NCBI GenBank assembly: GCA_002803225.1
Contig: NXFV01002015.1
Coordinates: 1 to 23,343, forward strand
Length of the DNA stretch: 23,343 nucleotides
Direction: 5' to 3'
Origin: Gamarada debralockiae
Lineage: Eukaryota > Ascomycota > Leotiomycetes > Helotiales > Hyphodiscaceae
The notes below the pieces were generated by a model. That model ran no database searches, was not told the DNA's origin, and saw only the letters and a list, made by a program, of their open reading frames with translations. The translations under genes were made by a program, and so were the position numbers. Shown piece after piece: positions 9,348-19,183 of this stretch. Each line of letters opens with the position of its first letter. The first letter of the stretch is position 1.

Positions 9348-12080
9348 TTAAACTCCAGTTGGTGGTTTGGGAGGCAACGTTGCCGGGTTGCCATAATTAG
9401 GGAGGTGATGTCCAACTTGACCATTTTGTGGCATCCCTTGCATAGCCTGTGGCATTTGTGGCATGTTTTGAGGCATACCTTGATGCATCATAGGTCTATG
9501 AGCCATGTGCGGAGATGCGTGATAGGATGGCAGAGAGTTATTAGAGCCTTGTCGAGCCATGTTGTAACCCATGCCGTTGCCGTATTGTTGCTGCGGGGGA
9601 GTGAAGGCATTGTACGAGAGATGGGGAGAGCCGTGATGCGGAGACCCATGGTGGGGAGATCCATGATGTGACATTGGCTGGGGAACAGGGAGACCAGGGT
9701 TACCGGGGACAAAGGATTGAGTCTTTGGATTAAACCCATGTCGGTTGTAGCTTCCAGGAATTGGATGTTGACTCTTTGGATCGGCGGGGTTTGCAGTGCT
9801 GGGCAGCTGGCCGAATGCATAAGGGATTGTATTCTGGGGTACTCCCATCATCGGTCTTTGAGGTTGGTATTGAGGTTGATACATATTTGGTTGCTGTTGT
9901 TGCCACTGCTGGGGTGCAAGTGGCGGAGATTGAACTGGTGAGCCATAGGCTGTAATCGGCGCACTGTGATGCTGAAAGCGGGGTTGGTTCTGTTGGGGGA
10001 ATGGCTGAAATTTGTCAGCTGGGGTGTTAGAAATATCAAGATGTGGGCCTTACCTGTGGCATGTTGTTGTATTGCATACCAGGGTTGCTCATCATACCTG
10101 GGTTGAATTGCGGATTTGGCGAACCAAATTGCGGAGGTATGGGGTTTTGATAGTTGCCCTGAACACCGCCGTTGAACTGTTGCGGCCCCATAGGCGGATA
10201 CTGAACCCCAGGAACCCAAGTTGGCATCTGCTGCTGAGGAAAGAATGTGGTGTACTCAGACCGCTTGTCGAAACTCTCGTTATCGTCTCGCCGCTGCTTT
10301 GCGGGTTTGGCCCTCTTGCCCTGGCCTGCTCTATCTTTCGTTGACACTGAGCTAGAGCGTGACATCTCGTTGCCCTCTTCCGTATCTGCAAGGCTGTTAG
10401 CAAATGACTCTCTGCTTGCCAGAGATGCCTGTATCATACCAGGAGTAGCGTCCCCACTCTTCTCTTCCTTGCCAAAGATGCGTTCCCGGGCTCTGTTGTA
10501 TGCAGCTTCTCTTTCTTCTCTTGACAGCCTGGAGACAGTTAGCGAGTTCTTGGGGTTTGCGGGTCGATGGAGGACAAACTTCTCTTTCGCAGAAAGTGCC
10601 TTGTCTTTACCATCACTACCAGTCTCAGAAGTTGCCTTTGAGGGACTTGGTCCAGTATCACCATCACCTCCACGTCGCATAATCTTCATTGCGGGCATTT
10701 GAGGGGGAGGAGTGTTTCCAGAAGTAGGAGGATTGGATATACTAGTCAAAGAAGGCGGTAATCGGCAGAATGGAGTTCTGAATATACGAACAGCCCCAGC
10801 TCCTTCATTAACTTGATGGGTCATGTGGTAATAATCCGCAAGTTTATGCGTCAGCATTCTACAGAATGAATTGCATGGCGGGAGGTCGATAAAAGGCTCT
10901 CTGTGAGGCTGTTAGCTCGGTACTTGATATAGCTCAACAACTGGAGGTAGGGCAGTCATTGGTTGCCGGTACTTACTTCGAATCTTTCACAAATTCGATC
11001 ACATCCTGTTCCAGCCTCAACAGGAAAATTCGGTCCTTGGGCGATTCCAGAGCTTCTAACAATTTCTCATCTGGCGTTTGCCGATAGAAGAGATTAAAAG
11101 CATCGGGTACTCCTGTGGCACCTACGAGTGGCTTGGGCTTGGCCTCATCCGTAGTCTGCTGCTCCGAAGATCCGCTCTGGGGTGTGATTGCTCCTTGGTT
11201 CTGACGTTCCAAAGTTGGCTGCACGCTACGTCTGTCAGTGGCCTCATAAAACTGAGCACGATACGCTCGAGCAGCCGCTTCTGACCCAATCCTAGAACCT
11301 GCCACGATCGATCCTCCTACACCGGAGAATGTATCATCATCCTCAGCAGCTTTGACACTTGCACTGTCATCAGGGCGCAACGACTCCTTCTCATCCAAAG
11401 CAAATGTGGTCCCAGATGTGATGCTCTTCCCATCCAAACTCGGTGGCTTGGTGCCTAACTCCGACCCAGAATCTGTTCGTTGAAATGGATCTTCTGAGAA
11501 TCCATCAACTACATCAGCCTTTCTGCTGCTTTCAGTTGGCCCGGACCCATTCACAACAAGGCTTGGAGGGGGAACGTGGACATTCAAGGCTTTTACAGCG
11601 TCGACAAGATTGGTTTCGCTCTTGACCGATTCGCGCACAGGTGCGGCTGGAGCTTCAATTTCAGGTCCATGAACTTCAGGAGCTGTTGAAATGCTCTTGG
11701 CTCCGGATTCCCTATTTGAAGACCCAACTTTCGATTCTGGGCTGTCCACCGATTCCTTTCGACCTTGTGCTGGTATATTCTCCTTTCGGGTATCTCGACC
11801 AGGGGTTGAAGCCGCGACTTTGGCGAAGGAAGTAAGGGCTACATTATCTTTACCCGCAGATGCGGCGACCTTTACAATAACATCAGCGACAGTTTCTCTA
11901 GACTGAGATAGGTACGTGGAGTTGAAAGGATAGAGGTAGGCAGTGCAAATCGCCTAGCTCGGTTCAGCGACATAAAAGGGTGCATACCTTTGCGAAGGAC
12001 AGTCTAGAAGTGGATGTGTCTGTCGACATTGGGGCAGTAGCCATATTTGAGGATGTTTGACCAGAAACGATTCCAGCCAT
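9348..12080 (-). CDS. R3H and SUZ domain RNA-binding protein (Rbs1/R3HDM-like)
   Basis: A probable cytoplasmic single-stranded nucleic-acid binder related to R3HDM/ARPP21 and yeast Rbs1. Four exons on the minus strand: 12080-11988, 11902-10977, 10900-10054 and 10004-9348, giving 840 aa. The introns are 85, 76 and 49 nt with GTATGC, GTAAGT and GTAAGG donors. The R3H domain spans exons 2 and 3 (residues about 310-375: LLRLEQDVIEFVKDSK, then EPFIDLPPCNSFCRMLTHKL) and has the defining R-x3-H. A SUZ-like segment follows (AMKIMRRG, SAKEKFVLHRP, SREEREAAYNRARERIFG; about residues 400-490). The C-terminal half is disordered and Pro/Gln/Met/Asn-rich, with an HHGSP repeat. The N terminus (about 300 residues) is Ser/Glu-rich and disordered. 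ATG 12080 is the first in frame; ATG 12044 has a better start context and would give 828 aa. Confidence 0.88.
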
Positions 12081-12897
12081 AGAAAGAGTGTTGTCGTCCA
12101 GATCGGAACAAAGTGAGATCGTAGGTAGGCCACGAGCCCTGTAGAAACAAAAGCTTTTGAAGTAAATTAAGGGAGAAAGTTAACAAGAGCGCCCGATGCA
12201 GAGAGGTGACATCTGGTCATTGTCGTAGCTGACAAGTCGTTGAAAGTTGTTGAAGGATTGGGGAGGGGATTCGTAGATTTTCTGGAGCCTCCCGTTTGGT
12301 CGACCACCAGATGGTTTGCTGAAAATTCTCGATGTGTACAACCCACGACACTTCTCCAATCGTTCACCCTTTTCCAGACTCTCAATGTCTGGACCAAGGC
12401 TGATGTTTTGGCGATCGATATGGTGGAATACCAGTCACAAGAGCATGTTCAGCTCTGCTCTCTGCCTGCTTTGAATTCCGAGTTGAATGAATTTGGAGGT
12501 CGTTTGAAGAGACTAAGTCTGGTTTTGGACTAGGGCAGCCTCGGATTGCCTACCTTGATTTTTAGGCCGCATTTAGAGGCCCTTTTAGAAGCGAATTACC
12601 ATGCATCCTTTCGATCACTCATGAACTCATAAGCACTTCTAAACGACATAAAAGAACTTGATACTTCTGCATCTCTCCGAGAGCAAATTAGACATTCAGC
12701 ACAATTCAACACTCGGATCGCAAAAGACGACGAAGAACCACATCGAATCCACCCAGAGGCTTAACATACTTCAAGTACCTAAGGTTGGATTATATGACAG
12801 AGGAGAACAGCCCTCCAATTGCTCAACGGAACCCAGCGATTTGAACCCGGTTTCCCAAGTCAGTAGCCGTTCAGCAAGTCTTCATGCGCCAGCAGCA
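12081..12897. promoter_or_regulatory. Divergent promoter region between the R3H-SUZ and zinc-knuckle genes
   Basis: These 817 bp lie between divergent starts. On the minus strand the R3H-SUZ frame stays open for about 60 nt above its ATG, back to a textbook acceptor (pyrimidine tract then CTACAG, at about 12138-12142), so a 5'-UTR intron or an upstream coding exon is possible. Two plus-strand frames (from 12240 and 12658) lack a useful ATG and resemble nothing. No other element is seen. Confidence 0.5.
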
Positions 12898-13996
12898 ATG
12901 AATCGGTACAATAGACGCCCTGCGATTGGCGGTCCCTCCAAGGCCACAGCTTCTACTACTTGTCAGAAATGCCTCAAGAAAGATATGTGTGCCCCTCTTC
13001 GTATAGAGATTCAAAAAGCTGACTACTAATTACGCCACTACAGCTACGAATGCAAAGCGGTCGTCCAAGAAAGGCCCTACGTTTCTCGTCCCTCCAGAAC
13101 ACAACAGCTCATGAACCCCAAGCTTGTTCCTAAGTTGACAAGTGATGTTCCCCAAGATCTTTTGAGAAAGTGTGTATTTCCTCTTCGAATCCTCTGCCGC
13201 TGGCTGTGGCTTCTTTGCTCCAAGCGAACTTCACGAATACAGAGTGGTCCTCCTCCGCTAGGATCCATTAGTGCCGTGGACTTTGCATTTCTTTTCGCTA
13301 ACCTCATTGGGAATCTTTAGGAAGGGTGTCGCAGACGAGCAGCTTGCAAAGTTAGAGCTGGAGAGAGGTCGGAAGCGGGAGAGACAAAGCGAGGATCCAG
13401 ATATCCCAGGTCCCTCCAAGAGAATGCGTTCTGCTTCTTCGAATTCTGTCTCTACCATATCTACGAGTCTTTCTCGATCACCATCTCCTCGGCCGAATCG
13501 AGATACAAACCCCCGCAGACCAAGATCAGCAAGCCTCTCACGATCGCCGCCTCGCAGAAATTCTTTCCGCCACAATCCCAGACCGTCCTTTTCCCGTTCA
13601 CCATCGCCTCGACCAAGAATGACAGATTCAGAGAGGAAGCGAAGAAGGAATTCGGGATCGTCAGCCGACTCATATATCTCGGACGATGGAAGGAATAGCA
13701 TGAGGGATTCTAGAGGGCGGGCGAGCAGTCGAAGCACAAGACGAAAGTTTAATCAAGTCAGCCCTCCAGCGAGGGGTAGGAGGACGGAGAGCAGAAGCCC
13801 TCATAGAGGAAGAAGACCACTCTCCAACGACCGTCAGAGAGTTTATGGTCAAGGCGAGGATAGGAACCGCTTCAATAATGGTGGTTCTCCCCCACGTGGT
13901 GATTTACAAGACAACAGAGCCCTTCCAAGGCAGAAAAGCTTGAGCCCTTTCTCTAAGAGGTTGGCACTCACGCAGGCAATGAATATGGGTAGATGA
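12898..13996 (+). CDS. ZCCHC10-like zinc-knuckle protein with an RS-rich tail
   Basis: A conserved CCHC zinc-knuckle protein of the human ZCCHC10 family, whose exact role is unsettled. Exons placed at 12898-12982, 13034-13169 and 13321-13996 encode 298 aa. The knuckle CQKCLKKGHYSYEC (residues 22-35) fits C-x2-C-x4-H-x4-C, and the family continuation QERPYVSRPSRTQQL follows. This protein needs intron 1 to be spliced AT-AC (12983-13033, see separate entry). Intron 2 is 151 nt (13170-13320) with donor GTGTGT, a CTAAC branch site and acceptor TTTAG. Exon 3 codes a basic, Arg/Ser-rich domain with many SRSPSPRP-type repeats (residues about 115-190), suggesting a nuclear, pre-mRNA-linked role. The ATG at 12898 is the first in frame. 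The gene converges on cwf18, with 153 bp between stops. Confidence 0.87.
12983..13033 (+). other. Predicted AT-AC (non-canonical) intron
   Basis: This 51-nt intron begins ATATGT and ends TAATTAC. It interrupts codon 29 after its first base; joining G to GC gives Gly, followed by His-30. The flanks read AAGAAAG before it and GCCACTACAGC after it. A branch-like CTGAC lies at 13019-13023, 11 nt from the end to the A, and TACTAAT overlaps it. The 5' site is the ordinary GTATGT with the first G changed to A, not the ATATCC of U12 introns, so a U2-type AT-AC intron is the likelier class. The GT-AG alternative (12987-13043) also stays in frame but loses Gly-His-Tyr-Ser and with it the zinc-binding His. 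Confidence 0.75.
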
Positions 13997-14149
13997 GAGC
14001 ATAGAATGGGCTGGATGGGGTTGTAGTACACAGGATACTCCTTACCCGCTGGCTAATGAGCCATGATTTTGTATGATTAAATGACAGGCCAAATACTTTA
14101 TGCCCTCAGACCACGCAACGCCTCGATTTTCCGTTCCAAACCAGTGCCT

Positions 14150-14773
14150 CTATTGCATTTCTTCATCCTCCTTCTCCCTCCGTGCTTCTTCCTCTTCCTC
14201 CCTTTCTCGTAGCTTCATTGCTTCCACCAGCGAAATACCATCTATGCCCACCTCCTCACCCCAATCATTCTCAGTCACAGCTCCCTTCCTCGCCTTAATC
14301 TTCGCCGCCTTCTCTGCCTGGATCCGTTCCCGCACCATCCTCGCAATCGCATTGTCCGTCCTAACATTCAAAATCTCCAGTTTCTTCTCCAAATCCCTCT
14401 TCAAATCCCAATTCGGTTTCTTCGGCTGCAACTTGAAGAGATCCACTCCCGTATCATCCTGCTCCTCCTCCTCAGCCTTCTTCCTGATCTCGTCCTCGAC
14501 CTGCTTCGCCTGTTGCTCAAGTGTCGGCTTCTCGAGTCCTAATGTGGGCGGCGCTTCAAACCCGAGCTTCGGACCTTTGGCTTCTGGGTCATAGTTTCGC
14601 CCTGAGAGGTGGAGTTTTGCAACATCGGGAGATCCAGGTGGTGAGGGTGAACGATTCGATTCTGGGAGTACGACTTCATCGTCGGGTTGCTTGCGCTTTA
14701 AGGATTTGAGTTTGGCAAGACGCGCTTTACGTTCATCCGCTGCGGCGCCGAGGGTAGTATGGTTAGCTGACAT
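14150..14773 (-). CDS. cwf18: Pre-mRNA splicing factor Cwf18 (CCDC12 family)
   Basis: A small spliceosome protein of the Cdc5/Prp19-associated set, known from fission yeast Cwf18 and human CCDC12. It is a single exon of 207 aa. The N terminus ADERKARLAKLKSLKRK (residues about 10-26) is the typical family start. After a Ser/Pro linker come SGRNYDPEAKGPKLGF, then LEKPTLEQQAKQVEDEIRKK, then LFKLQPKKPNWDLKRDLEKKLEILNVRTDNAIARMVRERI (in two or more pieces), the diagnostic block. The C terminus is a Glu/Arg-rich coiled coil (MKLREREEEEEARREKEDEE). ATG 14773 is chosen because the longer upstream frame has no ATG. It shares a 259-bp divergent promoter with the PPR gene. Confidence 0.92.
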   Translation of the reverse strand: MSANHTTLGAAADERKARLAKLKSLKRKQPDDEVVLPESNRSPSPPGSPDVAKLHLSGRNYDPEAKGPKLGFEAPPTLGLEKPTLEQQAKQVEDEIRKKAEEEEQDDTGVDLFKLQPKKPNWDLKRDLEKKLEILNVRTDNAIARMVRERIQAEKAAKIKARKGAVTENDWGEEVGIDGISLVEAMKLREREEEEEARREKEDEEMQ

Positions 14774-15032
14774 CGTATTTTGTTGGGGGTTTGGATCAAG
14801 TTTGCGTAGATATTGAAGTCGTTCAAATAGGTTGAATGCCAGTAATTTTGGCGGCTTGAGAAGCTGCAATAGAAATCTCAGCCTTCTTTGCGCGGCCGCT
14901 AATTCGGCAGGGATCTTCTGCAACTGCAACGCTAAAATATTCCTTCCAATCTGGACATTTTCTTGGACCTCTGTAATTTTTGTCAACAATATTCAACGCC
15001 ATGGAATCATAGTCAATACATGCTAGCAGCTG
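14774..15032. promoter_or_regulatory. Divergent promoter between cwf18 and the PPR gene, with short uORFs
   Basis: These 259 bp separate two start codons. Just upstream of the PPR ATG (15033) are a three-codon uORF (ATG at 15001, stop TAG 15010-15012) and a 28-codon frame from ATG 15020 that overlaps the PPR start out of frame. Whether they are transcribed depends on the unknown transcription start. Confidence 0.5.
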
Positions 15033-18005
15033 ATGCCTCTACGTTCGAATCTGCTGACGAAACGCTTGTCAACGGTCGAACTACCTATCCTTCCTTTCCT
15101 CGCACCTAGAGTATTTACTCAATGGCCCTCCCGGGGCCGCGGAGTCCATACTGGGACGCAACCGGTCCTGAAATACGATACAAACGAAAAGAATCATGAC
15201 ATCGAGCCCCCGAAGTCTGACGAAGAACAGCAGCTTGGCAAGAAACAGGAGTTCGTGCTCCGAAGATTGGCAATAAAGAACCCCGATAGACGGCGGCGTC
15301 CAGCAAGAAAAGCTGCAGACGAGGAACCAAAGATATCTGGAAATGAATGGGGAAATCTCAGCAGCTTCTATGGTGCCAGCCCCGAGTCAGCCAAAGACTC
15401 GTCAAATGCTCTACCCGGGCCATCTTTGAGTGAGGAGTTTCGAAGGAAATATGAGGAGACATGGGGATTCGGCAAGACAGACCCATCCAAGGGAGTGAAG
15501 CTGCAAGCCGAGAAGAGCGGAAACAATGAGGGGGCCTCAGAGAGAATTGGTTTGCGTCGAATTAGGCGGATGGTAGGGCCGATAACTAAGAAACACGAGC
15601 AATTCCGACATAAAGCAGTTCGCACTGCCATCAAATACCGCAAGGAGGCCGAACGACGAGAGCAGCAATCCCTCCCTCGTGGAGCATTCGCTGCCATCAA
15701 GCGTCGTCGGAAGTCTCATAAACCGCCTGTCAAATTGGAGCCTGGCGAGGCTCCTGGTCTTTTTCAATCTTGGCAGAGACGCTTTGGTGTTCTTAAACTG
15801 CGCCAGGATCAGAATATCGAGGGACGAAAACTCCCAAAGATAGTTAAATCTTCGAAACACTTGACCGACCAAGCTTTCCTGGAAGACTTGATTGGAAATG
15901 GCTCTTCGATATCCCTTCGCAAAGCCTGGGGAGCTTTACCGGTGCAGAAACGCAGGGTCGTTTGGCCTGAGCTTATGTTATTAGCATTGGACGAGCATCC
16001 AACGAAGGCATTAAAGCTTCTAGTAGCCACCTACACAGCGCCTTACCCCCCTGGTTATGCCGTTTCTGACAGTCTTGACTACATCGTTTCATATTACCTT
16101 CGCAATCGACCAGTTCGAAGTCCGAAGAATGCTCTGGAAATCTTTAGGGCTTTTGAGCACATGCTGCGCCTCGGACCTCCCGGACATTTTGATCTAAGTC
16201 AGAATTCAGTATATCTCTTACTGAAGAATCTGGATGATGTTTTTGTTGGAATGCTGTATCAGACTTTGACGGAATTTAAGCACCTGCTATCCAAGCATAC
16301 ATTGATGCACTTTTCGCCTAAATTGCGATTGTCCGGGGGGGCAGATGAAAGGATGGACATTCTGCGAAGGTTGTGGCGAGAGGGTAGCGACTTCAACTCG
16401 CCGGAGGTATCAAGTGTTTGTGTCACTCTTCTTCAAAGGAAGAATCGGTCCTCCGAAGTCACCTATTCTGATTCGGAGATCTTCGAATTTATGCTCGAGT
16501 GCGGGATGAAGCCAAACATTGTCATCTACAATGTTCTTCTTCAAAATTCGTTGGACGCTGGTGATCATGAGACTGCATGGCAGATTCATGACATGATGGT
16601 AGAGAATGGCATCGAGACAGATGCCTATACATATTCTATACTATTGAGCGACGCGAAGTTACGCAAGGACAGGCCTTCTATTGAACGAATTATCAACATC
16701 GTCACGGAAAAGGGTTTGTGGAATGCACATATCGCGACAGACCTATTGCACACGATCTTTATTTTTCGTCACAACTACGAAATATCTCCTCATTGGGAGC
16801 AGAAAGGCAGGCCTCCAAAAGCATTTGAAAGAATGCTCACGGTCTATCGCCAATATTTTCATCTGGACCGCCTAGCTCATATCATCCCGTGGCTTGAGGA
16901 TGCCTATCCAAATAACGCCCGCTCTGCGGAGTTCAACAGGCCAGAATCAGCACCAGTATCGAAAGATGCAGTGATGAATGCACCGTTCCCAACACTGGTT
17001 GTTATGCTCACCGCCTTCCTTCGCGAACTTACTGAGCCTGGTCTTGTCATAGCGTTCTACAACCACTTCTGCGATCTGTTAAAGGCAGGAGACCCGATTG
17101 CCACGGCGCTCTCAAAATCAACCCACGTGTATAATATCATTCTTATGGCCTTAGGGAAATTCCCGGAAACGTTAGCATTCTGCCCCCGTCTTATTGGGGA
17201 TATGCTCTCCCATAATCCTCCGGCAACTTCTACGAAAATCGATTCTCTGCAATCTGCCGACGAAAACCAAAGTTCGCCACAAGTGTACAGACCCGTGCAC
17301 GACGATGCAGAGGGCCATAATTATCCAGGCCAAATCCATGCACAGTCAGAAGTCTCGACCGGGTTCACCAGCACAGAACAACACTCAGACACTGCTGTCC
17401 AAGCAGAGCCAATATCGGAAAATGCCCCTTCCGCCAGTCAGCAAAAACTCCACCCCAAGCCAGACATCTATACCTGGTCAATCCTGCTAAAGGTCTTCAT
17501 GGATCACAGGCAACCACGCGCCGCGGAAAAAGTCCTCACAATGATGAAGGATCGCGGCGTGTGGCCGAATCAAGTTACATGGAACAGCTTGATTGTCGGG
17601 TACGCACGCATGCAGGATATGAGCATGACCGTGGATGCTGTTAACAGACTTCAGAGAGGAGGGTTTGATTTGGATGGGGTCACGATGAGGGGCTTGACAT
17701 ATTTCGAGAACCGGAGAGCGTTGATTGAGGCTATGAGGGCTTCGGAAGCAAAAAATCCCGGCGGGTCTATCAAAAAACGGGGGCTTGCGATAGGGCTGGC
17801 TTACACTGCCTTGAACAAGACTTTGAGAATGGTTGGAGATTGGAAGGAGGGAGATGGTGTGGAGTCTGAGGTGGATGATGGGAGAGAGATGGAATATCGA
17901 GAGTATGAGGTAGCGACTTCGGAGGGTCGCACTGAGAAAGAGGACGAGCTTGTTGTGAGAGATATACCGCGCGAAGAGGATAAGCTTGTCGACTCCGATG
18001 GCTGA
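15033..18005 (+). CDS. Pentatricopeptide repeat protein, probably mitochondrial
   Basis: A 990-aa intronless PPR protein expected to bind organellar RNA. The first 45 residues (MPLRSNLLTKRLSTVELP ... PSRGRGVHTG) are rich in Arg/Ser with few acids, a typical mitochondrial presequence. A basic, disordered stretch follows to about residue 270. PPR-type helical repeats are clear at about 480-570 (ECGMKPNIVIYNVLLQNSL, NGIETDAYTYSILLSDAKL) and about 805-890 (KPDIYTWSILLKVFMDH, RGVWPNQVTWNSLIVGYAR, GGFDLDGVTMRGL). A low-complexity insert (about 735-805) lies between them. The C terminus is acidic. Size and layout recall fungal COX1-mRNA factors such as Neurospora CYA-5, but that assignment is only a guess. 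The start is the first in-frame ATG. Confidence 0.88.
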   Translation: MPLRSNLLTKRLSTVELPILPFLAPRVFTQWPSRGRGVHTGTQPVLKYDTNEKNHDIEPPKSDEEQQLGKKQEFVLRRLAIKNPDRRRRPARKAADEEPKISGNEWGNLSSFYGASPESAKDSSNALPGPSLSEEFRRKYEETWGFGKTDPSKGVKLQAEKSGNNEGASERIGLRRIRRMVGPITKKHEQFRHKAVRTAIKYRKEAERREQQSLPRGAFAAIKRRRKSHKPPVKLEPGEAPGLFQSWQRRFGVLKLRQDQNIEGRKLPKIVKSSKHLTDQAFLEDLIGNGSSISLRKAWGALPVQKRRVVWPELMLLALDEHPTKALKLLVATYTAPYPPGYAVSDSLDYIVSYYLRNRPVRSPKNALEIFRAFEHMLRLGPPGHFDLSQNSVYLLLKNLDDVFVGMLYQTLTEFKHLLSKHTLMHFSPKLRLSGGADERMDILRRLWREGSDFNSPEVSSVCVTLLQRKNRSSEVTYSDSEIFEFMLECGMKPNIVIYNVLLQNSLDAGDHETAWQIHDMMVENGIETDAYTYSILLSDAKLRKDRPSIERIINIVTEKGLWNAHIATDLLHTIFIFRHNYEISPHWEQKGRPPKAFERMLTVYRQYFHLDRLAHIIPWLEDAYPNNARSAEFNRPESAPVSKDAVMNAPFPTLVVMLTAFLRELTEPGLVIAFYNHFCDLLKAGDPIATALSKSTHVYNIILMALGKFPETLAFCPRLIGDMLSHNPPATSTKIDSLQSADENQSSPQVYRPVHDDAEGHNYPGQIHAQSEVSTGFTSTEQHSDTAVQAEPISENAPSASQQKLHPKPDIYTWSILLKVFMDHRQPRAAEKVLTMMKDRGVWPNQVTWNSLIVGYARMQDMSMTVDAVNRLQRGGFDLDGVTMRGLTYFENRRALIEAMRASEAKNPGGSIKKRGLAIGLAYTALNKTLRMVGDWKEGDGVESEVDDGREMEYREYEVATSEGRTEKEDELVVRDIPREEDKLVDSDG

Positions 18006-18875
18006 TTTCACAGCCAACATGGAGCTTTAGTCGGTATTTGGGGTCAACGTGTACATACCTCCCAATTTTGTACAATTATGTATCTATATCTGTTAAAGCG
18101 CCTTGTAGGAACAGAAACAAATAGTATTTGGTTATCGGTATTCTTCCAAGGCCAAGTTTTCTAACGTTGACTCGGTGTCTTGCTCCGCCCTCGGCAGTGA
18201 CACGCGACCAGTTTAACACTTAAGTGACTCCAGGGAAGAGTTAACTATTGTGAGAAACCCTCCCCTTGCGGCAATTTTGGGATAAATGGCATTGGCAAGT
18301 CTAGCTAGTTCTCGGAGAGTGTTTGTCGAGACACCTTTCTAATACTCAACTAGAAGAAGATTTCAGGAATGTTGTTGCGAGAGTATAACAGCGACCTGAG
18401 CGCAGCAGTTCGGAATGAAAATTTGAATCAGCCTTGAAGTGCAAAAGCAGAAAAGCATTTGCTAGATCGAATCCCTAAGACAGGCAAGGAGATTCAGGCG
18501 CCGATCGCTTAAATTCGATGTGAAATGAATCTAGTCGTGTAAATTGGAAAGGAGGGCGACTAGAGAGCGATGCTTTGTTAAATAATGGAAAGATATGAGT
18601 TGAATCATAACTAGTAAGCAATGAATAGATTGCCCTTTCAGAATCCAGGAGTACTAGAGGACCTTTGAAATAGCCCCTACCTATTGCCCTAGTTCTGTTT
18701 TAAAACCCCACAAAATCGCTAATTCGAGTTTAAAACCAACCTACCTAACTAGGGCGAATCAACTCTATTATTCTCTAGCTCTGCTCCGCGGAACCTAGGT
18801 GCTGTTGCAATTCTGGAAGCCTAAGGTAATTCAAATTTAGATATAGATTTATCTTCAGACGTTATTGATTCTTGA
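18006..18875. other. Intergenic stretch with no gene seen
   Basis: This holds the 3' region of the PPR gene followed by low-complexity AT-rich DNA. The only structure noticed is a short inverted repeat, GCCCTAGTT (18686-18694) against AACTAGGGC (18747-18755), with two TTTAAAACC-like words between the arms. Confidence 0.5.
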
Positions 18876-19183
18876 TAGTCCAAAGAAGCTGTCGTATTTG
18901 TTGACCTTTTTAGCTACTTCAAAGATACATCTAACGTCTTTCTAACGATGGAATATATTCCGCTGGGAGGAATGTGGCAGTATATTTTGGGAAATACTCT
19001 TTTCGTCGCGAAACGTTCCGGTAAAGATTGTCCCTTCCTGATTGGAAAGAGAACAGATCGGAGCTCACAAAGTCTTCGACGGGTTTTGCTTTTGGTGTTA
19101 CTTATATGGCTGAGAGTAATATCCAGAGGCTGAAGGAAGTGTGTAGCGCGCTCTATAAGGCAAAGAGGGGTGATATTAAGTAA
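18876..19183 (+). pseudogene. Protein-kinase-like fragment (relic)
   Basis: The frame after the TAG at 18876-18878 reads KEAVVFVDLFSYFKDTSNVF and then LTMEYIPLGGMWQYI (to about 18986). This matches the beta-5/hinge/alpha-D region of Ser/Thr kinases, where family members have xxMEYxPxGDLxxYI. No glycine loop, catalytic HRD or DFG is found on either side, so only a piece survives. Downstream, in a shifted frame, a run from about 19027 to the TAA at 19181-19183 (ending YKAKRGDIK) is open but unrecognised. It may be unrelated or the other side of a rearranged gene. Confidence 0.4.

Noticed and set aside
9339..10702. Several plus-strand ORFs across 9339-10702
   Set aside because: They are antisense shadows of the R3H-SUZ exons, whose splice sites and domains are clear.
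12240..12533. 97-codon plus-strand ORF between the R3H-SUZ and zinc-knuckle genes
   Set aside because: It starts at TTG, has no motif and sits in a divergent promoter.
12987..13043. GT-AG intron alternative in the zinc-knuckle gene
   Set aside because: It keeps frame but removes Gly-His-Tyr-Ser and destroys the CCHC knuckle, against family expectation.
14774..14989. N-terminal extension of Cwf18
   Set aside because: The frame is open but has no ATG, and the family N terminus begins just after ATG 14773.
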